This document shows positions 25,721-34,574 of a stretch of DNA of 64,000 bases, one piece after another. The notes below the pieces were generated by a model. That model worked only from the letters and a program-made list of their open reading frames with translations, made no database searches and had not been told where the DNA came from. The stretch covers positions 2,294,001-2,358,000 of the forward strand of contig NZ_CP108464.1 of NCBI RefSeq assembly GCF_036226405.1. Direction: 5' to 3'. Made by a program: the position numbers and the translations under genes. The number at the start of each line of letters is the position of its first letter. Positions within the stretch are counted from its first letter, which is position 1. This DNA is from Streptomyces sp. NBC_01260. GTDB taxonomy: Bacteria; Actinomycetota; Actinomycetes; Streptomycetales; Streptomycetaceae.

Positions 25721-26992
25721 TCAGTCGTCGCGGACCAGCGGGACCCGGGCGCAGACCGCGGTGCCGAGGCCGGGTCCGGTCTCCACCTCGACCGTGCCCG
25801 CGATGCGTTCGGCGCGCGCCCGCATACCGCCGAGCCCGAATCCGCCGGCGCCCCGGTACGACGGCAGCGCGGCCGGGTCGAAGCCGCGGCCGTCGTCCCG
25901 CACGTCGAGGGTGATCTCGTCGCCCATGTAGGACAGCGTGACGCCGGCCCGGGAGGCGGCGGCATGGCGGCCGGCGTTGGCGAGTGCCTCCTCGGCGATC
26001 CGGAGCAGGGTGGCGCCGACCTCGTCGTGCAGCGGCTCGGCCGTGCCGGTGACGGTGAACCCGGCTCGGACGCCGGTCCGTTGCGACCAGATGGCGACCG
26101 TCTTCTTGAGGGCGCCCGGAAGGTCGTCGTGCTCCAGCGCGGCCGGCAGCAGGTTGTGCACCGAGCGGCGTGCCTCGCCCAGGCTGTGCCGGGCGAGGTC
26201 GGTGGCCCGCACGAGGTGTTCCCCGGCCAGCTCCGGATCGGTGACGGCGGCGGCGGTGACGGCCTGGAGCTGGGCGATGATGCCGGTCAGCCCCTGGGCG
26301 ATGGTGTCGTGGATCTCGGCGGCCATCCGCCGCCGCTCGTCGGCCACCCCGGCCTCGCGGGCCTGGAGCAGGAGTTGGGCGTGCAGTCCGGCGTTCTCCG
26401 CCATGGCCTGTTCGAGGCGCGCGTTGGCGGTCTCCAGCTCGGTGATGGTGTCGGACTGGGTACGGGCCTGCTCGGCCTCCCGGTTGCCGATCTGCGCGAA
26501 GACCATGGTGAGGGTCCCGTGCAGGGCGAAGAGGATGACGAAGGCGATCCAGTTCATGAGGCTGACGGGCGGCAGGCCACTGCCGGACTGCGAGCCCGCC
26601 ATGATGACGGCGGTGGCCAGCAGCCCGGCCCGGGTGGCCCGTTGGGGAAGCAGCCGGGCGGCGTCGAAGTAGCCGAGCGTCGCGAAGATGGCGAAGAAGG
26701 GGTTGCACCAGGTCAGCCCGAAGGCGAGGAGCGTGCGGACGACGAAGTAGAACTGCGGCGTCCGGCCGGACGCGGTCCGTACCCGTCCCCACCAGAGCTG
26801 GAGCACGAGCGCCACCGAGACGAGAACCACGATCGCGTACACGTCCCGGCGCGACATGATCAGGTCGCCGGTGGTGGCCGAGATCGCGGTGGCCAGGGCG
26901 AGCAGTCCGTACGGTCCGTACCGGAAGAACCGCTCCCACCACTGCTCGGCCGTCGCCACCCGGATCACGGCTTCCCTCTCCCCCGCGCTCAT
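25721..26992 (-). CDS. DesK-type sensor histidine kinase
   Basis: A 423-residue membrane kinase. The N-terminal half has about five to six hydrophobic segments (for example VYAIVVLVSVALVLQLWWG and WIAFVILFALHGTLTMVF). A coiled-coil linker leads to the HisKA_3 H-box DERRRMAAEIHDTIAQGLTG, and the HATPase shows the N-box EALANAGRHAA and DDGRGFD, GGFGLGGMRARAE. ATG 26992 follows GGGGGAG; a GTGA overlap with the permease stop is an alternative start 12 codons upstream. It forms a pair with the downstream NarL regulator. Confidence 0.93.
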   Translation of the reverse strand: MSAGEREAVIRVATAEQWWERFFRYGPYGLLALATAISATTGDLIMSRRDVYAIVVLVSVALVLQLWWGRVRTASGRTPQFYFVVRTLLAFGLTWCNPFFAIFATLGYFDAARLLPQRATRAGLLATAVIMAGSQSGSGLPPVSLMNWIAFVILFALHGTLTMVFAQIGNREAEQARTQSDTITELETANARLEQAMAENAGLHAQLLLQAREAGVADERRRMAAEIHDTIAQGLTGIIAQLQAVTAAAVTDPELAGEHLVRATDLARHSLGEARRSVHNLLPAALEHDDLPGALKKTVAIWSQRTGVRAGFTVTGTAEPLHDEVGATLLRIAEEALANAGRHAAASRAGVTLSYMGDEITLDVRDDGRGFDPAALPSYRGAGGFGLGGMRARAERIAGTVEVETGPGLGTAVCARVPLVRDD

Positions 26993-27024
26993 GGCCGCAG
27001 TCTCCCCCGGATCGGTCGAGGTCG

Positions 27025-27813
27025 TCACTCCCACCGGAACCTGCGGACCGCGACCCCCGCCGCCAGTACGGTCCACAGCGCCACCGCGCCGAGGTACGCC
27101 CAGCTCGGCCAGCCACCGGACGCGGCCCGGTCCAGCGCCTGGGAGGCGGCGCCGAACGGGGTGACCTCGACGATGCGGCGCAGGGTGTCGGGCATGGTCT
27201 GCACCGGCACCCAGACACCCGCGGTGAACATCGTCACGAAGAAGACGACCGAGCCGATGGCGGCCGAGATCTTGATGGTGCGGGAGATCGCGCAGACCAG
27301 CGCGCCCAGGGCCAGCACGCAGGCGACGGCGAGCAGCAGCGCCAGCAGATAGCCGAAGGGCTGTCCGGGCAGCCGCACCTGGAAGGCGATCCGGCCGACC
27401 GCCAGCACCAGCAGGGCGGAGCCGAGTGCCGCGGCGCCGTGCAGGACGATCTGCGCACCGAGCAGGGCGGCGGGCCGTACGGGGGTGGTGGACATGCGGC
27501 GCAGGATGCCGCGTTCGCGGTAGCCGGTCAGTACGGGCGGCATCGCCTGCAGACCGGCCATGATCATGGCGAGCAGCACGGCCACGGGGACGTACAGGTC
27601 GATGACGCGCCGGCCGCCGAGTGCGTCGTCGTGCTCCCGGAAGGACGGGATCAGTCCCAGGATCGTCATCAGTACGGTCGGGAAGACGAGGATCCAGAAC
27701 AGGCTGCCGGGTTCGCGCAGGAAGAGCCTGGTCTCGGACCTGAGGACCGCGAGGGAAGCGCCCGCCGGGGCGGTGCGGGGCCCGTGGCCGGTGACGGAGT
27801 TCGCTGTGGCCAT
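27025..27813 (-). CDS. ABC-2 type exporter permease
   Basis: A 262-residue integral membrane protein with about six transmembrane segments and the ABC-2 signature region ILRRMSTTPVRPAALLGAQI. It is one base downstream of the ATPase gene stop and together they form a DrrAB-like exporter. The downstream sensor kinase and regulator probably sense the exported compound. Substrate unknown; drug or lipid export is likely. Confidence 0.92.
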   Translation of the reverse strand: MATANSVTGHGPRTAPAGASLAVLRSETRLFLREPGSLFWILVFPTVLMTILGLIPSFREHDDALGGRRVIDLYVPVAVLLAMIMAGLQAMPPVLTGYRERGILRRMSTTPVRPAALLGAQIVLHGAAALGSALLVLAVGRIAFQVRLPGQPFGYLLALLLAVACVLALGALVCAISRTIKISAAIGSVVFFVTMFTAGVWVPVQTMPDTLRRIVEVTPFGAASQALDRAASGGWPSWAYLGAVALWTVLAAGVAVRRFRWE

Positions 27814-27814
27814 C

Positions 27815-28753
27815 TCAGACTGCCCGTTCTGTGAGTGCGTCCCGCTCGGCGGGGCCGGGGTGCTCGGTGAGGTCGAGGAAGGCGTCGTCCAGGCTGGCTT
27901 CGGCGACGCGCAGCTGGTGCGCGGTGATGCGGAGCCGGGCCAGCAGCGAGATCACGGCGTTGACGGTCTCGTCGTTGCCGTTGATGACGATGCGGCCGTT
28001 GCGGCTCTCGCACGAGGCCGCGCCGGGCAGCCGCGCCAGTTCGGTGTCGTCGAGCGGCTGCGAGGGCGTGAAGGAGATGACCGTGGAGCTGCCCGCCCTG
28101 GCGATCAGCCCGGACGGGGTGTCGAGGGCGACGACCCTGCCCTTGTCGATCACGGCGATCCGGTCGCAGAGCCGCTGGGCCTCCTCCATGAAGTGCGTGA
28201 CGAGCAGGACCGTGACACCGCTCTCCCGTACCTCCTCGATCAGCTGCCAGGTGTCGCGCCGGGCGCGCGGATCGAGCCCGGTGGTCAGCTCGTCGAGGAC
28301 CACGACCCGGGGGTTGCCGACGAGTGCGAGTGCGATGGACAGCCGCTGCTTCTGACCGCCGGAGAGTTGGCCGAACCGGGTGGTGAGCTTGGTGTGCAGG
28401 CCGAGCCGCTCGGCCTGCGACCGCCAGTCGGCGGGGTTCGGGTAGAACGCGCTGTACAGCTCAAGAGCCTCGCCCACCGTGATCTTGGGCTGGAGTTCGC
28501 TCTCCTGGAGCTGGGCGCCGAGCAGCAGCGTCACCCGGTCATGGTCGGCGACGGGGTCGAGCCCGGCGACCCGGACCGTGCCGGAGTCGGGGACCCGCAG
28601 TCCCTCGACGCATTCGACGGTGGTGGTCTTGCCCGCACCGTTGGGGCCGAGGATCCCGAAGATCTCCCCCTCGTCGACGGCGAAGCTCACCCCGTCCACC
28701 GCGGGGCGTCCGGCGTACGCCTTGTGCACCCCGTCCACTTCGATGATTGCCAT
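27815..28753 (-). CDS. ABC transporter ATP-binding protein (DrrA-like)
   Basis: A 312-residue ATPase. Walker A is GPNGAGKTTT, the signature LSGGQKQRLS, Walker B VVVLDELTTGLD and the H-loop LLVTHFME. The C-terminal extension after about residue 220 is typical of DrrA-type drug exporters. It is first in the operon with the permease, sensor kinase and regulator. ATG 28753 is used; an in-frame ATG four codons upstream is equally possible. Confidence 0.93.
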   Translation of the reverse strand: MAIIEVDGVHKAYAGRPAVDGVSFAVDEGEIFGILGPNGAGKTTTVECVEGLRVPDSGTVRVAGLDPVADHDRVTLLLGAQLQESELQPKITVGEALELYSAFYPNPADWRSQAERLGLHTKLTTRFGQLSGGQKQRLSIALALVGNPRVVVLDELTTGLDPRARRDTWQLIEEVRESGVTVLLVTHFMEEAQRLCDRIAVIDKGRVVALDTPSGLIARAGSSTVISFTPSQPLDDTELARLPGAASCESRNGRIVINGNDETVNAVISLLARLRITAHQLRVAEASLDDAFLDLTEHPGPAERDALTERAV

Positions 28754-28808
28754 GTCCACGAGCATCCCGGCGCCGGCCCGCGCGCGGCATCCGCCATCGC
28801 GCTCGAAT

Positions 28809-28834
28809 CGGCATCAGCCGATCGGTTGATGCCG
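28809..28834. promoter_or_regulatory. 26-bp near-perfect palindrome between divergent ABC transporter operons
   Basis: CGGCATCA (28809-28816) and TGATGCCG (28827-28834) flank a central CCGATCGG (28818-28825); the whole 26-base element is symmetric except for one position pair (28817/28826). It sits in the 165-base divergent region and is a strong operator candidate for one or both transporters. Confidence 0.6.
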
Positions 28835-28918
28835 CGTTACGACGTCCGGCGGTCCGGCCCCGGCCGCACAAGAAAAGCAGATGAGCGATGTCAGTGGTGA
28901 ACCGTAGGCTCGCCCCTG

Positions 28919-30805
28919 ATGCCCGAAGAACATGCAGAGCCCAATGACCGGTCCGCCGCACGTTCCCTGATGCGGCTGTGGCCGTATGTGAAGCCGGTGC
29001 GGGCCCGGCTGTCCGGCGCGATCCTGATAGCGGTCGTCGCCTCGTGCCTCGGCCTGGTGATCCCGCTCGTGCTGAAGTGGATGGTCGACGGCCCGGTCGC
29101 CGACGGGGACCCCGGCGGCGTCTGGCTGGGGGCGCTGTATCTGCTGCTGCTCGGGATCGCGGAGGCGTTCCTGTTCGGTCTCCGGCGCTGGGTGGTGGCG
29201 CGTCCGCTGGCCGGTGTCGAGGCGTCGATGCGGGCCGGCCTCTACCGCCATCTGCAACGCCTGCCGGTCGCCTTCCACGACCGCTGGCCGTCGGGCCAGC
29301 TGCTGTCGCGCGGGACCACCGACCTGATGCTGGTGCGGATGTTCCTGGCCTTCCCTCTGACCTATCTGGTGGTCAACTCCACCACGATCGTGGTCGGTTT
29401 CGTGATTCTGCTCGGCCAGGAATGGACGCTCGGCCTGGTGCTGCTCGTCCCTGTCGTGCCGCTGATGATCGTCTGCTCGGTCTTCGAGGCGAAGTACTCG
29501 CTGGTGGCGCGCAGGGCCCAGGACCAGGTCGGCGATCTGACGACGGTGGTCGAGGAGAGTGTGCTCGGCATCCGTATCGTCAAGGGCTTCGGCCGGCACC
29601 GCAGCCAGGCCCTCGCGTTCCGCGCCCTCGCGCAGCGGCTGCGGGCCACGGAGCTGGACAAGGCGCGGCTGCTCGCGGGCATCTGGGCCCTCATCACCAC
29701 GATCCCCGAACTCGCCATCGGGGCGGCGCTGGTGCTCGGCACGATCGAGGTCGCGGACGGCGGACTGTCGGCGGGCACACTGGTCGCCTTCCTCTCCACG
29801 GCGCTGGCGCTGCGCTGGCCGGTCGAGTCGATCGGCTTCCTGCTGGCGATCAGCCAGGAGTCGGCGTCGGCGACCGAGCGGTTCTTCGAGGTGATGGACG
29901 TGGCCGAGGAGGAGGAGACCGCGACGCACCGCCCGGCGGCCGGGAGCCCGTCCGGTGGCCCGGCCGCGGACGCCTCGGGGGACGGCGGCATGGTCTTCGA
30001 GGGGGTCCGGTTCCGCTACCCGGACGCGGCGGAGGGTTCCGCTCCCGTGCTGGCCCGGATCGATCTGCGGATCCGTCCCGGCGAGACGATGGCCCTGGTC
30101 GGGGCCACGGGCTGCGGCAAGACCACGCTCACCGCGCTCGTGCCCCGGCTGCACGACGCCACTTCGGGGCGGATCACCCTGGACGGCGAGGACATCACCG
30201 CGATGCCGCGCGAGCGGCTGCGGGAGCTGGTGTCGGTGGCGTTCGAGGAGCCGACGCTCTTCTCGGCGAGTGTCGGCGAGAACGTCCTGATGGGCGCCGA
30301 GGGCGCCGGCGAGGACGAGCTGCGGCGGGCGCTCTCGGTCGCGCAGGCCGATTTCGTCCACGACCTGCCGCACGGGATCGACACCCAGGTCGGCGAGCAG
30401 GGGCTGAGCCTCTCCGGCGGTCAGCGTCAACGTCTCGCGCTGGCCCGTGCCGTCGTCGGCCGGCCGCGCTTCCTGGTGCTCGACGACCCGCTCTCCGCGC
30501 TGGACGTGCACACGGAGACGCTGGTCGAGGCCGCGCTGCGCAGCGTGCTGCGGGAGACCACGGCGGTGGTGGTGGCCCACCGGCCGTCCACCGTGATGCT
30601 CGCGGACCGGGTGGCGCTCCTGTCGGAGGGCCGGATCAGCGCGGTCGGCACCCACCAGGAACTGCTGCGCGGCAACGCCGAGTACGCCTGGCTGATGTCC
30701 GGCGCGGACCTCCCGGACGGCGAGGACGCGTACCCCGAGGGGCCGGGCCCGACCGACGACATCCTGGGCGCGAGCGCCCCTGCCGAGGAGGGCAGCAGCC
30801 GATGA
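28919..30805 (+). CDS. ABC exporter half-transporter, non-canonical NBD (heterodimer subunit 1)
   Basis: A 628-residue TMD-NBD fusion with six transmembrane helices. The NBD has Walker A VGATGCGKTT, signature LSGGQRQRLA, Walker B FLVLDDPLSALD and H-loop VVVAHRPST. The catalytic Glu after Walker B is Asp, as in the degenerate-site subunit of heterodimeric exporters. TAGGCT at 28905-28910 lies 8 bases before the ATG and no ribosome site is seen, so the transcript may be leaderless. Its stop overlaps the start of the second subunit (ATGA). Confidence 0.95.
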   Translation: MPEEHAEPNDRSAARSLMRLWPYVKPVRARLSGAILIAVVASCLGLVIPLVLKWMVDGPVADGDPGGVWLGALYLLLLGIAEAFLFGLRRWVVARPLAGVEASMRAGLYRHLQRLPVAFHDRWPSGQLLSRGTTDLMLVRMFLAFPLTYLVVNSTTIVVGFVILLGQEWTLGLVLLVPVVPLMIVCSVFEAKYSLVARRAQDQVGDLTTVVEESVLGIRIVKGFGRHRSQALAFRALAQRLRATELDKARLLAGIWALITTIPELAIGAALVLGTIEVADGGLSAGTLVAFLSTALALRWPVESIGFLLAISQESASATERFFEVMDVAEEEETATHRPAAGSPSGGPAADASGDGGMVFEGVRFRYPDAAEGSAPVLARIDLRIRPGETMALVGATGCGKTTLTALVPRLHDATSGRITLDGEDITAMPRERLRELVSVAFEEPTLFSASVGENVLMGAEGAGEDELRRALSVAQADFVHDLPHGIDTQVGEQGLSLSGGQRQRLALARAVVGRPRFLVLDDPLSALDVHTETLVEAALRSVLRETTAVVVAHRPSTVMLADRVALLSEGRISAVGTHQELLRGNAEYAWLMSGADLPDGEDAYPEGPGPTDDILGASAPAEEGSSR

Positions 30806-32703
30806 CCAGCACCACGACGGGACGGCCCACGGAACCCGGCGGCGACGGCGGGGACGAGGAGAAGGCCGCGCCGGGCACTGGGCCCCGTGGTCCCGCGCGC
30901 CCGCCGACGCCCAGGGACTCCTTCGACCGCGACGACCTGCCCACGCCCCGTGGCGCGACGCGCGAGCTGCTCCTGTCGCTGCTGCGTCCGCACCGCGGCC
31001 GGGTCGTGGTGGCCGCGCTGTTCCTGCTGGTCCAGCAGATCGCGGTGCAGGCCGGTCCGCTGCTCGTCGCGTACGCCATCGACAGCGGGGTGCCCGCGTT
31101 CCGGGACAAGGACTACGGGCCGCTGATCGTCGTGGGCATCGGCTACGCCCTCTGCTCCGTCGGCGCGGGAGCCATGCAGTACGCCTTCATCCAGGCCTCC
31201 GCGGGGGTCAACCAGGACGCCCTGCTCGATCTGCGCGGCCGGATCTTCCGTCATGCCCAGGCCCTGAGCGTGGACTTCCACGAGCGGTACACCTCGGGCC
31301 GGCTGATCTCCCGCTCCACCACCGATGTGGAGTCGCTGCGGGAGCTGCTCAGCGAGGGGCTGCAGGAACTGATCGGGGTCGTCCTCTCGTTCGTCTCCAT
31401 CTCCCTGATGCTGCTCTGGCTGGACTTCGCGACGGGCGCCGTCGCCGTGCTCTCCTTCGCCCCGCTGTATCTGCTGGTGCGGCTCTACCAGCGCCGGGCC
31501 GGAGTGATCTTCGCGGCCCGGTCGACGGCGATCGCCGCGGTCATCGTGAAGTTCGCGGAGACGATGAACGGCATCCGCCCCGTCCAGGCCTTCCGCCGGG
31601 AGCCGGTCAACGACGCGACCTTCCGGGAGCTGAACCACGAGCACCGGCGCACGAACGGCGACGCGATGATCGAGAACGCGCGTTACGTCGTCGGGTCCCG
31701 GCTGATCGCCAACACGGCGGTGGCCGGAATCGTGCTGTGGGGTGCCTACCGCGTCGCCTCCGGCACCCTCGCCCTCGGCGTGCTGGCCGCCGTGGTGCTG
31801 TATCTGCGGCGGCTCTACGACCCGATCGACCGGCTCAGCATGTTCCTCAACTCCTATCAGTCGGCGGCGGCCTCGCTGGAGAAGATCGCGGGTCTGCTGG
31901 CCCAGACCCCGACGGTTCCGGAGGCCCTGGATCCTCGGGAGCTGCCGCCGCTCACGGGCGAGCTCCCGGGCCGCGAGGTGGCCTTCGACTCGGTGAGCTT
32001 CGCCTACCGCACCGGTGGTGAGGTGCTGCCCCGTTTCGATCTGACCGTTCCCGCCGGGCAGACGGTGGCCGTGGTCGGGTCGACGGGCGCCGGCAAGTCG
32101 ACGCTCGCCAAGCTGCTGGCCCGCTTCTACGACCCGACCGACGGCCGGGTGCTGCTGGACGGCACCGATCTGCGGGATCTCGCCGTCCCCGAACTGCGGC
32201 GCGGGGTGGTGATGGTGACCCAGGAGGCCTTCCTGTTCTCGGGGACCGTCGCCGACAACATCGCGATCGGCAGCCCGGACGCGAGCCGCGAGGAGATCGA
32301 GCAGGCCGCGAAGGCGATCGGCGCCCACGATTTCATCAGCGGTCTGCCCGACGGCTACGACACCGACGTACGCAAGAGGGGCGGCCGGATCTCGGCCGGC
32401 CAGCGCCAACTGGTCGCCTTCGCCCGCGCCCTGCTGGCGAACCCGGCGGTGCTGATCCTCGACGAGGCGACCAGCTCCCTCGACATCCCGGGCGAGCGGG
32501 CGGTGCAGCGGGCGATGGACACCGTGCTGCACGGCCGCACCGCGGTGGTGATCGCCCACCGGCTGTCGACCGTGGAGATCGCGGACCGGGTCCTGGTGAT
32601 GGAGCACGGCCGCATCGTGGAGGACGGTGCCCCGTCCGAACTCATCGGCGGCACGGGCCGGTTCGCCGGCCTGCACCGCGTCTGGCGGGAGAGCCTGGTC
32701 TGA
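30802..32703 (+). CDS. ABC exporter half-transporter, catalytic NBD (heterodimer subunit 2)
   Basis: A 633-residue TMD-NBD fusion. A charged, proline-rich 50-residue cytoplasmic tail precedes six transmembrane helices. Walker A is VGSTGAGKST, Walker B VLILDEATSSLD with the catalytic Glu, and H-loop VIAHRLST; the signature is degenerate (ISAGQRQ). This mirrors subunit 1, giving one consensus and one degenerate ATP site. Members of this class include LmrCD and TmrAB. Probably exports hydrophobic drugs, lipids or peptides. Confidence 0.95.
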   Translation: MTSTTTGRPTEPGGDGGDEEKAAPGTGPRGPARPPTPRDSFDRDDLPTPRGATRELLLSLLRPHRGRVVVAALFLLVQQIAVQAGPLLVAYAIDSGVPAFRDKDYGPLIVVGIGYALCSVGAGAMQYAFIQASAGVNQDALLDLRGRIFRHAQALSVDFHERYTSGRLISRSTTDVESLRELLSEGLQELIGVVLSFVSISLMLLWLDFATGAVAVLSFAPLYLLVRLYQRRAGVIFAARSTAIAAVIVKFAETMNGIRPVQAFRREPVNDATFRELNHEHRRTNGDAMIENARYVVGSRLIANTAVAGIVLWGAYRVASGTLALGVLAAVVLYLRRLYDPIDRLSMFLNSYQSAAASLEKIAGLLAQTPTVPEALDPRELPPLTGELPGREVAFDSVSFAYRTGGEVLPRFDLTVPAGQTVAVVGSTGAGKSTLAKLLARFYDPTDGRVLLDGTDLRDLAVPELRRGVVMVTQEAFLFSGTVADNIAIGSPDASREEIEQAAKAIGAHDFISGLPDGYDTDVRKRGGRISAGQRQLVAFARALLANPAVLILDEATSSLDIPGERAVQRAMDTVLHGRTAVVIAHRLSTVEIADRVLVMEHGRIVEDGAPSELIGGTGRFAGLHRVWRESLV

Positions 32704-32852
32704 GCGGCTGCGGTGCGGGTTCCGCTCCATGGGAGTCGCCCGGAGCCGCCGGGTCCCGCTCGCACGGCTCACCGCCCGTGCCGCCGGGCAGCTCGTCGCT
32801 CTCGACGTGGCGGGATTTGTGCACGAGCGCCTCCCTGACCGACTGCCGCGTG

Positions 32853-34436
32853 TCATCGGCCTTCTGCGTCCGCGTGCCGAAGCGCTCCTCCCGCCGGCTC
32901 CGCGCCGAGCCGGTCCTCCGCATCGGCCGGCGCCGATTCACCGGCACGCCGCAGCACCACGACAGAGATCAGCGCGGCCACCGCCATGGCTGCGGCCGCA
33001 CCCGCCGCAGCCGTGTTCAGGCCGTGGGTGAAGGCCTTGGACGCGGCGGAGAGCAAGTCGTCCTGGCCGCGCGGCGGGAGCTGCCGGGCCACGGCCACCG
33101 CGCCGCCCAGGGTCTCCCGGGCCGCGTCGGGGGCGCCGGGTGCGGCGTCGGTCATGTCGCGCCCGTAGACGACCGCGCCGAGCGAGCCGAGCAGCGCCAT
33201 GCCCAGCGCGCCGCCGAGCTCCTGGCCCGATTCCAGGACGGCCGCGGCGGAGCCCGCGCGCTCGGGCGGCGCGGCGCCCAGGGCGAGTTCGTTGGCCAGG
33301 GTCATCGCCGCGACCAGGCCGCCCGCGTAGACGGCGGAGCCTGCCAGCGTCACCCAGAGCGGGGAGCCGGTCCGTGTCCCGGTGAGCCAGAGGAAGCCCG
33401 CCGCCGAGACGAGGAACCCGCCGCCCATGACGTATCCGCGGTCCAGGCGTTCGGCGAGCGCTCCGGCGGCCGGTGCGGCGACGACGACGCCGAGGGACGG
33501 CACCAGGCTCCACATCGCGGCCTCGAACGGGCTCTTGCCGAGGACGGACTGCACGTACTGCGAGAAGAAGGCGGCGAAGCCGATCGTGGCGGCCATCGCC
33601 AGGACGTTGACGAGGACCGACCCCCCGTAGGCGCGGCGGCGCAGGAGGGCCAGGTCGACCATCGGGTGGGTGAGCCGGCTCTGCCGGTGGACGAAGACTA
33701 GTCCGAGGACGAGGCCGACGGCGATGCCGAGGGCGGGCAGCGGCCGGTAGCCGTGCTTGGCGATCTCCTTGATGCCCTGGATCACCGGCAGCAGCGCGGC
33801 GAGCGAGAGCACGGCGCTCGGGACGTCGAACCGCGCCTTCACCGGGCTCCGGGACTCCGGCAGCAGCGCCGGCGCGGCCACCAGCAGGAGCGCCATCGCG
33901 GGCAGGTTGATCAGGAAGACCGCGCCCCACCGGAAGTGTTCGAGGAGGATTCCGCTGACGACCGGGCCCAGCGAGATCCCGGTGGCCATCACCGTCGTCC
34001 ACAGCGCGACGGCGCGGGAGCGCTGTTCCCGGTCGTGGAACAGGTTGCGGACGAGCGCGAGCGTGGACGGCATCAGGCAGGCGCCACCCACCCCGAGCAG
34101 CGCTCGGGCCGCGATCAGGGCCTCCGGGGACTGCGCGAGGGCGGCGGCGAGGGATGCCGCGGCGAAGACGACCGTGCCGCCCATCAGCACCTTCCGGCGG
34201 CCGATCCGGTCACCGAGCGCCCCCATGGTGACGAGCAGCCCGGCCAGCACGAACCCGTACATGTCGAGGATCCACAGCTGCTGGGTGGAGCCCGGTTCCA
34301 GATCGGCGCCGATGGCGGGCAGTGCGTAGAACAGGATGGAGACGTCCATCGAGACGAAGAGCAGCGGCAGCATCAGCACGCCGAGTGCGGTCCATTCACG
34401 GCGGCCCGCGAGGGCGGCCGGCGGTGAGGAAGTCAT
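32853..34436 (-). CDS. MFS drug exporter, 14-TM (DHA2) type
   Basis: A 527-residue permease with 14 predicted transmembrane segments. Motif A is GALGDRIGRRKVLMGG, and motif C-like ATGISLGPVVSGILLEH lies in TM5. This family expels drugs by proton antiport. The ATG at 34436 has no obvious ribosome site. It is divergent from a GntR/TetR fusion regulator with a palindromic operator between them, the usual layout of a repressor-controlled efflux pump. Confidence 0.93.
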   Translation of the reverse strand: MTSSPPAALAGRREWTALGVLMLPLLFVSMDVSILFYALPAIGADLEPGSTQQLWILDMYGFVLAGLLVTMGALGDRIGRRKVLMGGTVVFAAASLAAALAQSPEALIAARALLGVGGACLMPSTLALVRNLFHDREQRSRAVALWTTVMATGISLGPVVSGILLEHFRWGAVFLINLPAMALLLVAAPALLPESRSPVKARFDVPSAVLSLAALLPVIQGIKEIAKHGYRPLPALGIAVGLVLGLVFVHRQSRLTHPMVDLALLRRRAYGGSVLVNVLAMAATIGFAAFFSQYVQSVLGKSPFEAAMWSLVPSLGVVVAAPAAGALAERLDRGYVMGGGFLVSAAGFLWLTGTRTGSPLWVTLAGSAVYAGGLVAAMTLANELALGAAPPERAGSAAAVLESGQELGGALGMALLGSLGAVVYGRDMTDAAPGAPDAARETLGGAVAVARQLPPRGQDDLLSAASKAFTHGLNTAAAGAAAAMAVAALISVVVLRRAGESAPADAEDRLGAEPAGGALRHADAEGR

Positions 34437-34553
34437 GCCGGGAGCACAGCAGTGAGCCCGCGTACACCACAAACAGTGCCGTAGTGCATGGCCCGGAATC
34501 GATCCGGTCCCTGGCCGGTAAGGGCAGTTCGGAGCGGTGTACGACGTCCTTGG

Positions 34554-34565
34554 TGCACTAGTACA
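34554..34565. promoter_or_regulatory. Operator candidate TGCACTAGTACA
   Basis: A near-perfect 12-base palindrome centred on CTAG, 10 bases before the GTG of the GntR/TetR regulator and within the divergent promoter region of the MFS pump. The weaker related sequence CAGTGCCGTAGTGCAT lies at 34474-34489. The form matches GntR-type half-sites (GTAC/GTGC), so it is probably bound by the neighbouring regulator. Confidence 0.6.
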
Positions 34566-34574
34566 GTCCGCTGG

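Noticed and set aside
28978..32703. A 1241-codon frame that would fuse the two ABC exporter subunits
   Set aside because: The first half is an Arg/Gly-rich shadow of subunit 1 in another frame. The subunits are separate genes with an ATGA overlap.
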